Shown one piece after another: positions 42,398 through 50,743 of a DNA stretch of 64,000 nucleotides; the first letter of the stretch is position 1, and each line of letters starts with the position of its first letter. Under the pieces are notes generated by a model. That model did not search any database. It was given only the letters and a program-made list of their open reading frames with translations, and was not told where the DNA came from. The DNA is taken from positions 3,472,001-3,536,000 of the forward strand of contig CAVURU010000003.1 of the NCBI GenBank assembly GCA_963744005.1, given 5' to 3'. The translations under genes were made by a program, and so were the position numbers. The DNA comes from Palsa-504 sp963744005. Lineage in GTDB: Bacteria > Actinomycetota > Actinomycetes > Streptosporangiales > Streptosporangiaceae.

Positions 42398-45300
42398 GTG
42401 ACGTTAGCCTGGCCTGCGCTGAATGAGCTCAGCGCGTACCGCATCACGGACATACCACGGCCCGACGACGGCGATCCGGCCGTCGCCGGTGCCCGCCCGG
42501 GCGACCCGGGCCGGGCGCAGCGCCAGGCGGCCCTGGTGGCCGCCTACCACGCCGGCCTGGTGACCGCCAGCGCCGCGGCCGGGGCGCTGGCCGTGGGCTG
42601 GTTCCGGCCGCACGCCGGAGGACCGGTCCAGCTGCTCGTGGCGGGCGCCGGGCTGGTCGGCCGCGAGGACACCCGCGAGGCCCTGCTCACCCTGCCCGGC
42701 GGAGCCCGGGCCGAGCCGCTGCCCCCGGGCGAGCTGGCCCGCCGCCTGGCCGAGCTGCCGTCCTGGCGGCCCATCGGCGTGATCAGTGACGGGCTCGGGG
42801 CCGAGGCCGCGCGGGACGCGGCGGACCGGTTGGCGCCGTCGCTGGAGGACGGCCTGCTGGCCGTTTGGCCGGAGCCGTTCGGCTGGCTGCTGGTGGCCGA
42901 GCCGGCCGCCGAGGCCGAGATCCTCCGGGTCGCCGAGCAGGTGGCCCGGCGCGAGGAGCAGGCCGCCGGCCAGGCCGACCGGTTCCCGGAGCGGGCCGCC
43001 GAAGCTCGCCGGCTGCGGCTGCGTCACGCCGAGCTGCAGCAGAGCCGGTCGACCGGGCTGTGGCGGGTCCGGCTGGCGGCCGGCGGCACCGACCCGGACG
43101 CGGCGGCCCGGGTGGCCGGGCTGGTGTGCGCCTCGGCCGACCTGGCCGCGCTTCCCTACGCGCTGGCTCCGGCGCGCCACAGCGCGGCCGGGCTGCGCGA
43201 GCTGATGGAGGATCCGCGCCCGGCGGCGGACGGCGGCGACGCCGCGCCGGGTTACCCGGGCTACGCCGGCAGCGAGCTGGTCGCGGCGCTCACCCGGCCG
43301 CCCGGGCGGGAGGTCCCGGGGGTACGCCTGGCGCTGCGGCCCGACTTCGACGTGACCCCGGAACCCGTCCCGGGACCCGGGACGATCCGGATCGGGCAGG
43401 TCCTCGACCGGAACCGGCAGCCGGCCGGCCCGCTGGTGCTGCCGGCCGAGTCGCTCAACCGCCACGTCTTCGTGTGCGGGGCCACCGGGGCGGGCAAGTC
43501 GCAGACCGTGCGGGCCCTGCTCGAGGCGGCGTCCCGGGCCGGGATCCCGTGGCTGGCGGTGGAGCCGGCCAAGGCCGAGTACCGGCTGATGGCGGCCCGG
43601 CTGGATCCGCCGGCCGAGGTGGTGCGGATCAGGCCGGGTGAATCCGACGCCATCGCGGCCGGCCTGAACCCGCTCGAGCCGGCCTCGGGTCCGGACGGGC
43701 GCCGGTTTCCCCTGCAGACCCATGCCGACCTGGTCAAGGCCCTGTTCATCGCGACGTTCCAGTCCGAGGAACCGTTCCCCCAGGTCCTCAGCGCCGCCCT
43801 GACCAGGGTCTACGAGGATGCCGGCTGGGACATGGCGCTGGGCGAGACGAACGCCGCCGATCCGCAGCCGGGGTACCCGGCGCTGTCCGACCTGCAACGG
43901 GCCGCGATCAGGATCGTCCAGGAGATCGGCTACAGCCAGCGGGTCACCGACGACGTGCTCGGCTTCATCAAGGTGCGGCTGTCCAGCCTGCGGCTGGGCA
44001 CCACCGGCCGCTTCCTCGAGGGCGGCCACCAGCTGGATTTCGGCCGCCTGCTGCAGGCCAACGCCGTGCTGGAGATCGAGGACGTGGGGGACGACAGCGA
44101 CAAGGCCTTCCTGATGGGAACGGTGCTGATCAGGCTGGCCGAGCACCTGCGGATGGAACACCGGTCCCGGCCCCCTGGACCCCCGGGAGCCGCTGGGCCG
44201 GCCGGGACCGGTGCGCTGCGGCACCTGACCGTCATCGAGGAGGCGCACCGCCTGCTCCGCCGCCCGGACACGGGCCGGCCGGGGCGGCCGGCGGCGCCGC
44301 GGCCCACGCGGTCGAGATGTTCGCCGGGCTGCTGGCCGAGATCCGCGCCTACGGGGAGGGCCTGATCATCGCCGAGCAGATCCCCGGCCGCCTCGTCCCC
44401 GACGTCATAAAAAACACCGCGGTCAAGATAACCCACCGGCTCCCGGCCGCCGACGACCGCGACGCCGTGGGCGCCACGATGAACATGACCGCGGCCCAGA
44501 GCCGCTTCCTGGTCACCTTGCGGCCCGGCGAGGCGGCGGTCTTCGCCGACGGGATGGACTTCCCGGTGCTGGCCCGGATGCCGGACGGCACGGACCGCGA
44601 AGGCGCCGTCCCGGCGGTCACCGCGACCCCGGCCGGGGTCGTCCGGCCGCGCAGCACCACCTGCGGCCCGGACTGCGCCGCGCGACCGTGCACGCTGCGG
44701 GACATCCGGGTGGCCCAGCGCGGGCTGGCCGAATATCCCGCGATCAGGCTCTGGGCCGAGCTGTCCGTTCTCGCGCACGTGACGGGCTGGCCGATGCCGG
44801 TGCCGAGAACCGCGCTGCTGTCGCTGCTGCAGATGATGCCGGCCCGGCTGCGCGACTGCGCGATCTCGCACGGCGTCGACGCGGCAGTCAGCGTCCGGGT
44901 GCCGGTCATCACCGGACGGGTCAGCCCGGCCGGGCTCGCCTCGCACGTCGCCACCGCGATCCGGGCCAGGCTGTCTCGCGGTTCCTGGCTGTGCCAGCGC
45001 GAAGAGCCCCGGTGGCTCGCCCCGGCGTATGAGTGGACGCTCGTCCTGGACGCGCTGAAGTCGGCGGACCGCAAGAACCCGGGAGCCGGGCCGCATCCGC
45101 GCAGCGCGGAATGGGAGCGGACCTACGGGCGGGCCATCAGCGGCGACACGTGCGCCCGGCAGGTCGGCACGGTCCAGCGCTGGTACGACGGCGCGCAGCG
45201 CGACCCGTGGGAGGTCCGGGCGGTGGCGTTCGGCGTCGACGCCCCGTCAGCGGCCGAGCAGGCCGTCGGGGCGGCCGCCGAAGACGACGACTTCGAGGAC

Positions 45301-45402
45301 CGGCTGGCCTCCTACCTCGAGCAGTTCGTCGACTGCCGCTGGCCGCGGCTGTACCTGACGGCCGACCCACTGGCCGATCCTCCGGACCAGCCCTACCGGT
45401 GA
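42398..45402 (+). pseudogene. HerA/FtsK-like ATP-binding protein, one frameshift
   Basis: About 1000 residues if one break near 44270-44310 is mended. From a GTG at 42398 the first frame gives an N-terminal region of unknown fold. The ATPase core follows: Walker A VCGATGAGKSQTVRALLEAA (about residue 360), LAVEPAKAEYRLMAARLD and Walker B HLTVIEEAHRLLRR. The continuation is in another frame, MFAGLLAEIRAYGEGLIIAE, ending at 45402 with the HerA-type finish TLRPGEAAVFADGMDFPVLA. HerA-family hexamers pump or process DNA, and some act in phage defence with a nuclease partner; none is adjacent here. The break lies in a GGCC-rich run and could be a consensus error. Confidence 0.75.
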
Positions 45403-45409
45403 CCCGCTG

Positions 45410-45513
45410 TTATCCACAGCGCTGTCCACAGACATGTGCATTCAGCGCTCCGTAGCCGTCGCCACCCTGGGACGTTACCGCCAGAGTTTTCCACAGCCCG
45501 GCCTTGTGGAGAA
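45410..45513. promoter_or_regulatory. Cluster of DnaA-box-like motifs
   Basis: The 117-base gap between two convergent genes holds a perfect DnaA box TTATCCACA (45410-45418), TGTCCACA (45423-45430), TTTTCCACA (45487-45495) and an inverted TGTGGAGAA (45505-45513). Four such motifs in 104 bases of high-GC DNA are unlikely by chance. It is too small for oriC; DnaA titration or regulation is possible. Confidence 0.6.
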
Positions 45514-45519
45514 GCCCGG

Positions 45520-47100
45520 TCAGGTCACCGGAGCAAGCTCAGGACGCTGACCGGCGGTTACCGCCGTCCCGGAGCGCCAGCCCCAGCGCCCGGAAATACA
45601 CAGCCACAGCAGCGCGGCGGCGGCCAGCAACCGGACACCCGGCGTCAGCCAGGCGCCGTCGAACTGAGCGATGTCGGCCAGCCAGTGCGGCTCGGCCGGG
45701 CTCTGCACGGCCTGGACGTAGACGGTCGCGCCGGCCGTCAGGCGGGCCAGCACCACCCAGTCCAGCCTCGAGGCGGAGTACAGCGCGAGGAGGCTCACGG
45801 CCATGACGTCATACCACGGCCGCTGGAAGGCGGTGAAGAACAGCCAGGCCAGGCTCAGCGCCAGCGCCGGGGCGAGGGCCGGCAGCCCGGGCACCCGGTC
45901 GGGGAAGCGCGCGACGGCCAGCACCGCGACGGCCGCGAACAGCAGGTAGGCGATCAGCGAGAGATGCGGCGGGACACTGGTCACGCTGAACTGGGTGTAG
46001 CCGAGCACCGGCCGCCAGAACAGCTGGTACATGGTGTCCCAGGTGATCCCGGGGCTCCGGGTGACCAGGACCTTGATCGCCGCCGGGCCGGCCGCCCAGT
46101 AGGCCGGGGCCGCGACCAGTGCGAAGCCGGCCGCGGCGGCGGCCAGTGACCGGGCCGACCGGCGGCAGGCCCAGGCCACGGCCAGCCCGAGCAGCGCATA
46201 CTCCGCCTTGATCCCGGCGGCCAGGCCGATGGCCACGCCGGAGACGGCGGCGTCCGCGGCGCGGATCCGGCCGTCCCGCGCGCGGAGCGCGACGATGCCC
46301 GCCAGCCCGGCCGCCGCGGCCAGCCCGTCGATGTGACCGCTGGCCACGATCTGGAACAGCAGCAGCGGGTTGACTGACCAGAGCAGGTGAGCCCGGAGCC
46401 GCTGAGCCGGATCCGAGCGGAGCATGCGGTCCAGGATCACGATCACCGCGCAGAAGGCCAGCGCCTCCTCCAGCTTCAGCCAGAAGGTGATCCGCGCCAG
46501 CGACGACCAGCCCAGCTCGGCCGCCACCCATTCGGCGGCGGTGGCCACCGGGCCGTACACCGACACCGTGGTCGTCCAGGTGGACGGGATCTCGGCAAAG
46601 GGAATCTGCCGGCCGACCGGATCGCCGATGCGGGCCAGCTGCACGGGCGTCATGACGTACGGGCTGTGCCCGATCACGGCCATCCGCCCGTTAGCCGCAT
46701 AGGAGATGGCGTCGGTGGAACCAGCCGCGGGCAGCACGGTCACCAGGGCCACGGCCAGCAGCGCAAAAGCGATGACGGCGCGGACCGGTGGTCGCGCGCC
46801 CCGGCTCACGGCCGCGAGGCCGACCGCCACCCCGGCACCGCCCGCGATCATCGCCGCCCACAGCGATACCGTGACGGCGGTGGCGGTCAGGGGCCAGGCG
46901 TGCCACCAGGGCGGCCCGGCAGCCGGGTGGCTCAGGGCCGGGACCGCCGCGCTCGGGCCCGCCGCGGAGACGACGATGATGATCAGGGCGGCGCCGGTGA
47001 TCGCCACTGCGGCGGTCCACCCCAGAAGACGCGCCGAACGATCCGGGCGAGCAGCAGCGGCCACGGGGAGAACAGCAGCCCCGTTGTTGTCGCTCACCAA
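45520..47100 (-). CDS. GT-C mannosyltransferase, MptB-like (polyprenol-phosphomannose dependent)
   Basis: 526 residues with about 12 membrane segments. The GT-C signature is in the first outer loop: AAGSTDAISYAANGRMAVIG, with the catalytic Asp, and HSPYVMTPVQLARI. A family-typical WSVNPLLLFQIVASGHIDGL follows, then GIKAEYALLGLAVAW. Such enzymes add alpha-1,6-mannose to lipomannan or related glycolipids on the outer face of the membrane. Identification to the MptA/MptB group rests on these motifs and the topology; acceptor unknown. It is convergent with the HerA-like gene and lies upstream of the core division cluster. Confidence 0.8.
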   Translation of the reverse strand: MVSDNNGAAVLPVAAAARPDRSARLLGWTAAVAITGAALIIIVVSAAGPSAAVPALSHPAAGPPWWHAWPLTATAVTVSLWAAMIAGGAGVAVGLAAVSRGARPPVRAVIAFALLAVALVTVLPAAGSTDAISYAANGRMAVIGHSPYVMTPVQLARIGDPVGRQIPFAEIPSTWTTTVSVYGPVATAAEWVAAELGWSSLARITFWLKLEEALAFCAVIVILDRMLRSDPAQRLRAHLLWSVNPLLLFQIVASGHIDGLAAAAGLAGIVALRARDGRIRAADAAVSGVAIGLAAGIKAEYALLGLAVAWACRRSARSLAAAAAGFALVAAPAYWAAGPAAIKVLVTRSPGITWDTMYQLFWRPVLGYTQFSVTSVPPHLSLIAYLLFAAVAVLAVARFPDRVPGLPALAPALALSLAWLFFTAFQRPWYDVMAVSLLALYSASRLDWVVLARLTAGATVYVQAVQSPAEPHWLADIAQFDGAWLTPGVRLLAAAALLWLCISGRWGWRSGTAVTAGQRPELAPVT

Positions 47101-47211
47101 TCCGCCCGCCCGGTCATCACGATGCCGCGGCCCGGCGCGGCTGCTCAGCTGGGCTGCTCAGCCTGCCAGGCCCGTCATTAGACGGTACCGGATCGCGGTG
47201 GGGCCAGGTGG

Positions 47212-47811
47212 TCAGCTTCCCGGTGCCGCCACCCGGCCGTTGACCTCGGAAACAACCGCGGAACCTTCGGCCGTCCCGGGATCGGCGTCCGGCGCGGTGG
47301 CGTCGTCTGCTTCGGCGGTGGCGGTCGCGTACCGGCGGCGCATGGCCACCGCGGCGGCGGCGCCGGCCGCGGCGGCCACCGCGCCGATGCCCAGCAGCAG
47401 GCGCCAGCTGATCAGGCCACGCTTCTTGGCTTCCGGCCGGACCTGGCGAGCGGTGGAGCGCAAGGCGGAGGACACCTTAGGGGCCACCGTCCCGTCCACG
47501 GCGTCGGCGGCGTCCTCCAAGCGCGGCGCAGCCCATTCCCTGCTGTTCTGGACCGCATCGGAAAGGCGCGGCGCAGCCCAGCCCCGGGTGTTCTGGACCG
47601 CATCGGAAAGGCGCGGCGCAGCCCAGTCCCGGGTGGTGATGACGGCGTCCGAGACCCGCGGCGCGGCCCACCCGACGGCGTTCTGAACGCCCTGGACCGC
47701 AGCCGTCCCGGCCTGCTTGCTCAGCGGGATCACCTCAGTGGCGGCGTCCTTGGCCCGCCCGCCCATCGCGGCCATCTGATCGGCCGTGCCGTTGCTCTTC
47801 ATAATGGCCAC
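47212..47811 (-). CDS. Repeat-containing single-span membrane protein (DUF5324-like)
   Basis: 199 residues from a GTG at 47811 (GGGGAGG six bases upstream); the ATG at 47802 would be too far from it. The N-terminal half is built of 15-residue repeats (WAAPRLSDAVQNTRG and variants) predicted as long amphipathic helices. One membrane segment follows at about 140-165 (SWRLLLGIGAVAAAAGAAAA), then an acidic Ala-rich tail. In Streptomyces a helical membrane protein (DUF5324) sits at the same place, divergent from the cyclophilin gene, and this is likely its counterpart. Function unknown; the shape suggests an envelope or stress scaffold. Confidence 0.7.
   Translation of the reverse strand: MAIMKSNGTADQMAAMGGRAKDAATEVIPLSKQAGTAAVQGVQNAVGWAAPRVSDAVITTRDWAAPRLSDAVQNTRGWAAPRLSDAVQNSREWAAPRLEDAADAVDGTVAPKVSSALRSTARQVRPEAKKRGLISWRLLLGIGAVAAAAGAAAAVAMRRRYATATAEADDATAPDADPGTAEGSAVVSEVNGRVAAPGS
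47521..47670 (-). repeat. 45-bp tandem repeats in the DUF5324-like gene
   Basis: Units start at 47521, 47566 and 47611, with a partial unit at 47656. The first two differ at only a few positions; the third diverges in its second half. The period is 15 codons, encoding WAAPRLSDAVQNTRG-type helices. Confidence 0.85.
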
Positions 47812-47961
47812 AGTAAACCTCCCCGAGCGTTTTCTCGTTATCACAGGCTTCCCGCCTCGGCTGGGTTCAACCATCCCGCGCGGCCGGTACGGTGATGACC
47901 AGAGAGGTTTAACGCCTACGAAATGATGGCCATCGGGTTGGCCGCATGAGGAGTCGAACGC

Positions 47962-48486
47962 ATGGCAGAAACGCTGACGGCGACGTTGCAGACGAATCAG
48001 GGACGGATCGTCCTGCGCCTTTTCCCTGATCATGCGCCGAAGACCGTACGCAACTTCGTCGAGCTGGCCGAGGGCGGCCGGGAATGGACCGACCCGGGCA
48101 CGGGCAGGCCGACCACGGCCAAGCTGTACGACGGGACCATCTTTCACCGGGTCATCCCCGACTTCATGATCCAGGGCGGCGACCCGCTGGGCAGCGGCCG
48201 CGGCGGGCCTGGCTACCAGTTCGCCGACGAGATCCACCCTGACCTGCGTTTCGACCGGGCTCACCTGCTGGCCATGGCCAACGCCGGGCCCGGCACCAAC
48301 GGCTCGCAGTTCTTCATCACCGTTGGTCCGACCCCCTGGCTGAACGGCCGCCACACGATCTTCGGCGAGGTCATCGACGGCGCGGACGTGGTGGACCGGA
48401 TCAGCATGCTGAAGACCGGCAGCCAGGACCGGCCGGCCGAGGACGTCGTCATCGAGTCGGTCACCGTGGACCGCTCCGAAGGCTGA
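47962..48486 (+). CDS. ppiA: Cyclophilin-type peptidyl-prolyl cis-trans isomerase
   Basis: 174 residues, no signal peptide, so cytosolic. Cyclophilin active-site parts are all present: FHRVIPDFMIQGGDPLGSGR (catalytic Arg in FHRV, QGGD), LLAMANAGPGTNGSQFFIT (the AxAxxxxxTNGSQFF pattern) and LNGRHTIFGEVIDGADVVD (His of HTIFG). It catalyses proline isomerisation in protein folding. In Actinobacteria this gene marks the region between gyrA and the rhomboid/crgA/pkn cluster; the order here is the same. Confidence 0.95.
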   Translation: MAETLTATLQTNQGRIVLRLFPDHAPKTVRNFVELAEGGREWTDPGTGRPTTAKLYDGTIFHRVIPDFMIQGGDPLGSGRGGPGYQFADEIHPDLRFDRAHLLAMANAGPGTNGSQFFITVGPTPWLNGRHTIFGEVIDGADVVDRISMLKTGSQDRPAEDVVIESVTVDRSEG

Positions 48487-48499
48487 TCGGACAGAGCTG

Positions 48500-49423
48500 G
48501 TGAGCACGCCCGGCAGCCCGGGTCAGCAGGACCCGGCAGGTCAGCCCGGCCAGGACGAGGGCGAGGTCCCCACCTGCTACCGGCATCCTGGCCGGGAGAC
48601 CTATGTCTCCTGCGTGCGCTGCGGCCGGCCCGCCTGCCCCGATTGCATGCGCTCGGCGTCGGTCGGCCAGCAGTGCGTCGAGTGCATCGGCCAGGCGGCC
48701 CGGGACACCCGCCAGCCCCGGCTGGCCTTCGGCGGCCGGGCCGCGGCGGGTGCCGTCGTGACCTGGACGCTGGTCGGGATCAACGTCGCGATCTTCCTGC
48801 TGACCTGGGTCCGGCCGAGCGTCGTCACCAGCCTGGAGATGCTCGGGTACGCCTCGTACGGATTCGGCGGCCCGCCGCACGGCGTGGCCGCGGGCGAGTG
48901 GTACCGGCTCGTCACCTCGGCCTTCCTGGCCCCGGCGACCGGGCTGGGCAGCCTGGGGATCCTGGATATCGCCTTCAACATGTGGGCGCTGGTCTTCGTC
49001 GGGCCCGCCCTGGAGGGCATGCTCGGCCGGCTGCGGTTCCTGAGCGTCTACCTGCTCAGCGCGGTCGGCGGCGGGGTGATGTACTACTTCCTCGCGCCGC
49101 CCAACGCGGCGGCGGTGGGGGCCTCGGGTGCCATCTTCGGCCTGTTCGGCGCGTGGTTCGTGGCGGCCAGGAAGCTGAGCCTGGACACCCGCGGGATCGC
49201 CATGCTGATCGCCATCAACCTGGCGCTGGGCTTCTTCTTCCGAGGTTCCATCGCCTGGCAGGATCACGTCGGCGGGCTGCTCACCGGCGCGCTGATCACC
49301 GCCGCCTACGTGTACGCGCCGCGACGGAACCGGACCGCCTGGCAGGTCCTCGCCACCGTCCTGGTGGTGGCCGCGATCGTGCTCGCCGTCGTGGTCAGGA
49401 ACGGCCAGCTCACCGGCGGGTAG
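48500..49423 (+). CDS. Rhomboid-family intramembrane serine protease
   Basis: 307 residues, GTG start 14 bases after the cyclophilin stop, so the same operon. The N-terminus has a cytosolic B-box-like zinc site (C26, H29, C38, C41, C46, C49, C59, C62). Six membrane segments follow. The catalytic pair is S209 in AVGASGAIFGLFG and H256 in WQDHVGGLLTG; an EWYRLVTSAFL loop and the DIAFNMWALVFVG helix are typical of rhomboids. It cleaves membrane proteins within the bilayer; substrates here are unknown. The zinc-finger extension is common in actinobacterial members. Confidence 0.95.
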   Translation: MSTPGSPGQQDPAGQPGQDEGEVPTCYRHPGRETYVSCVRCGRPACPDCMRSASVGQQCVECIGQAARDTRQPRLAFGGRAAAGAVVTWTLVGINVAIFLLTWVRPSVVTSLEMLGYASYGFGGPPHGVAAGEWYRLVTSAFLAPATGLGSLGILDIAFNMWALVFVGPALEGMLGRLRFLSVYLLSAVGGGVMYYFLAPPNAAAVGASGAIFGLFGAWFVAARKLSLDTRGIAMLIAINLALGFFFRGSIAWQDHVGGLLTGALITAAYVYAPRRNRTAWQVLATVLVVAAIVLAVVVRNGQLTGG

Positions 49424-49432
49424 CCGCCGTTC

Positions 49433-49684
49433 TCAGCGCCACTGGGTGGCCAGGCCGACGCCCACGATGATGAAGGCGAACCCCAGCACCAGGTTCCATG
49501 CGCCCAGCGCGGACATGCCAGGGAATGATCCCTCGGTGATGTAGTACAGGGCGATCCAGGCCAGGCCTAGAACCAGGGAGATGACGATGGCCGGGCCCAT
49601 CCACGGCGGGCTGACCTTCCGCCGCGCCGACTTCCGCGGCGGCGGCGTGTAGACGGTCCGCTTACGGACGCGCGACTTGGGCAC
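49433..49684 (-). CDS. crgA: Cell division protein CrgA
   Basis: 83 residues. A basic N-terminus (MPKSRVRKRTVYTPPPRKSA) is followed by two membrane segments (IVISLVLGLAWIALYYI and NLVLGFAFIIVGVGLATQ) and the final WR, the classic CrgA layout. CrgA helps recruit FtsI/PbpB and inhibits or coordinates FtsZ-ring assembly in Actinobacteria. Convergent with the rhomboid gene, nine bases apart, in the conserved order next to the pkn cluster. Confidence 0.95.
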   Translation of the reverse strand: MPKSRVRKRTVYTPPPRKSARRKVSPPWMGPAIVISLVLGLAWIALYYITEGSFPGMSALGAWNLVLGFAFIIVGVGLATQWR

Positions 49685-49869
49685 GGCGGCCTCCTGCTTA
49701 CCTGACCACGCGAGGGATCGGCGAGCTCGCCCGGGCTGATCCGGGCGATGCGGGTCTTAGCGTATCCGCTCCCGGCAGGCGCTGCCTCCATCCCGGTTCC
49801 GCGGACGCGGATGGTTACTGATCGATATCATTCAGATTCTCTTAGTCACCATCAGCCGCTGAGACCGCT

Positions 49870-50520
49870 ATGAATGGATGGGCCGTGCGACACGTCACCC
49901 GGACCGCTGGGGAGATCTTCCTGACCGTCGGCGTGATCGGCCTGCTCTTCATCAGCTACCTGATCTGGGGTACGGCCCTGCAGGCGCATTCCGCGCAGCG
50001 CCAGCTCAGCAATCAGCTGAACCAGCAGTGGTCGCAGAGCCCGGGCGGCGCGCACGGGGCCAGCCCGGAGCAGTTCAACGTGGCCACCGGCCAGCCTTTC
50101 GCCTTCATCACCATCCCGGCCTTCGGCCCGCAGTGGAAATTCCCGCTGATCCAGGGCACCGCCCTGGCCCAGCTCAACGTGAGCCCCGGGCACGTCCCAG
50201 GTACGCAATGGCCGGGACAGGCGGGCAACTTCGCCGTCGCGGGCCACCGGGTGACGGCGGGCAACCCGTTCTGGTCGCTGCCCTCGCTGCGGGCCGGCGA
50301 CCTGGTGGATATCCAGACCCAGGACGACGACTACACCTACCGGATCACCGGCGAGCAGACCGTCCTGCCCACGAACCTGAGCGTGCTGGACGCGGTTCCC
50401 GGCCACCCGGGGGAACGACCCACCCAGCGGATGATCACGCTCATCACCTGCGACCCGGCCTGGACCGGCACGCACCGGATCGTGGTCACCGGCGTCCTGA
50501 TCTCAGCCAAGTCGCGCTAG
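49870..50520 (+). CDS. Class E sortase
   Basis: 216 residues. An N-terminal membrane anchor (about 14-34, EIFLTVGVIGLLFISYLIWG) leads to the sortase beta barrel. The catalytic residues are H126 (FAVAGHRVTA), C194 (MITLITCDPAW) and R203 (THRIVVTG). Class E sortases attach LAXTG-type surface proteins to the cell wall in high-GC Gram-positives and are typically found near pknB. The start may be the ATG at 49870 or a GTG six codons later. It is followed by the 52-residue protein 23 bases downstream. Confidence 0.9.
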   Translation: MNGWAVRHVTRTAGEIFLTVGVIGLLFISYLIWGTALQAHSAQRQLSNQLNQQWSQSPGGAHGASPEQFNVATGQPFAFITIPAFGPQWKFPLIQGTALAQLNVSPGHVPGTQWPGQAGNFAVAGHRVTAGNPFWSLPSLRAGDLVDIQTQDDDYTYRITGEQTVLPTNLSVLDAVPGHPGERPTQRMITLITCDPAWTGTHRIVVTGVLISAKSR

Positions 50521-50543
50521 GCCCGGCACAAAGGAGACAGCCC

Positions 50544-50702
50544 ATGTACGGCTGGCTATGGCACCAGCTCCCCGGCGGCACCGCGGTCCGGTCGGCCACG
50601 ATGGCGGCCATCGCGCTGGCCGCGGCGGCGGCCCTGTGGTTCTTCGTCTTCCCCTGGGCCTCGCTCCACCTGCCCATCGACGCGTCCAGCTTCGGCGGCT
50701 AG
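50544..50702 (+). CDS. 52-residue single-span membrane protein
   Basis: AAGGAG at 50531-50536 lies seven bases before the ATG. The protein starts MYGWLWHQLPGG, then has one membrane span (about 20-37, MAAIALAAAAALWFFVF) and ends PWASLHLPIDASSFGG. Small proteins of this pattern (aromatic N-terminus, one span, Pro-rich end) occur at this spot between sortase and pknB in many Actinobacteria and have no known function. Same strand as the sortase, 23 bases apart, so probably co-expressed and possibly a partner. Confidence 0.75.
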   Translation: MYGWLWHQLPGGTAVRSATMAAIALAAAAALWFFVFPWASLHLPIDASSFGG

Positions 50703-50743
50703 CCCGGCCTCAGCCGCCGCCAGCCAGCCGGCGTCCGCACGGG

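Noticed and set aside
45403..45519. Chromosomal oriC
   Set aside because: Only about 117 bases with four boxes and no dnaA or dnaN beside it; actinobacterial oriC is far larger and lies between those genes.
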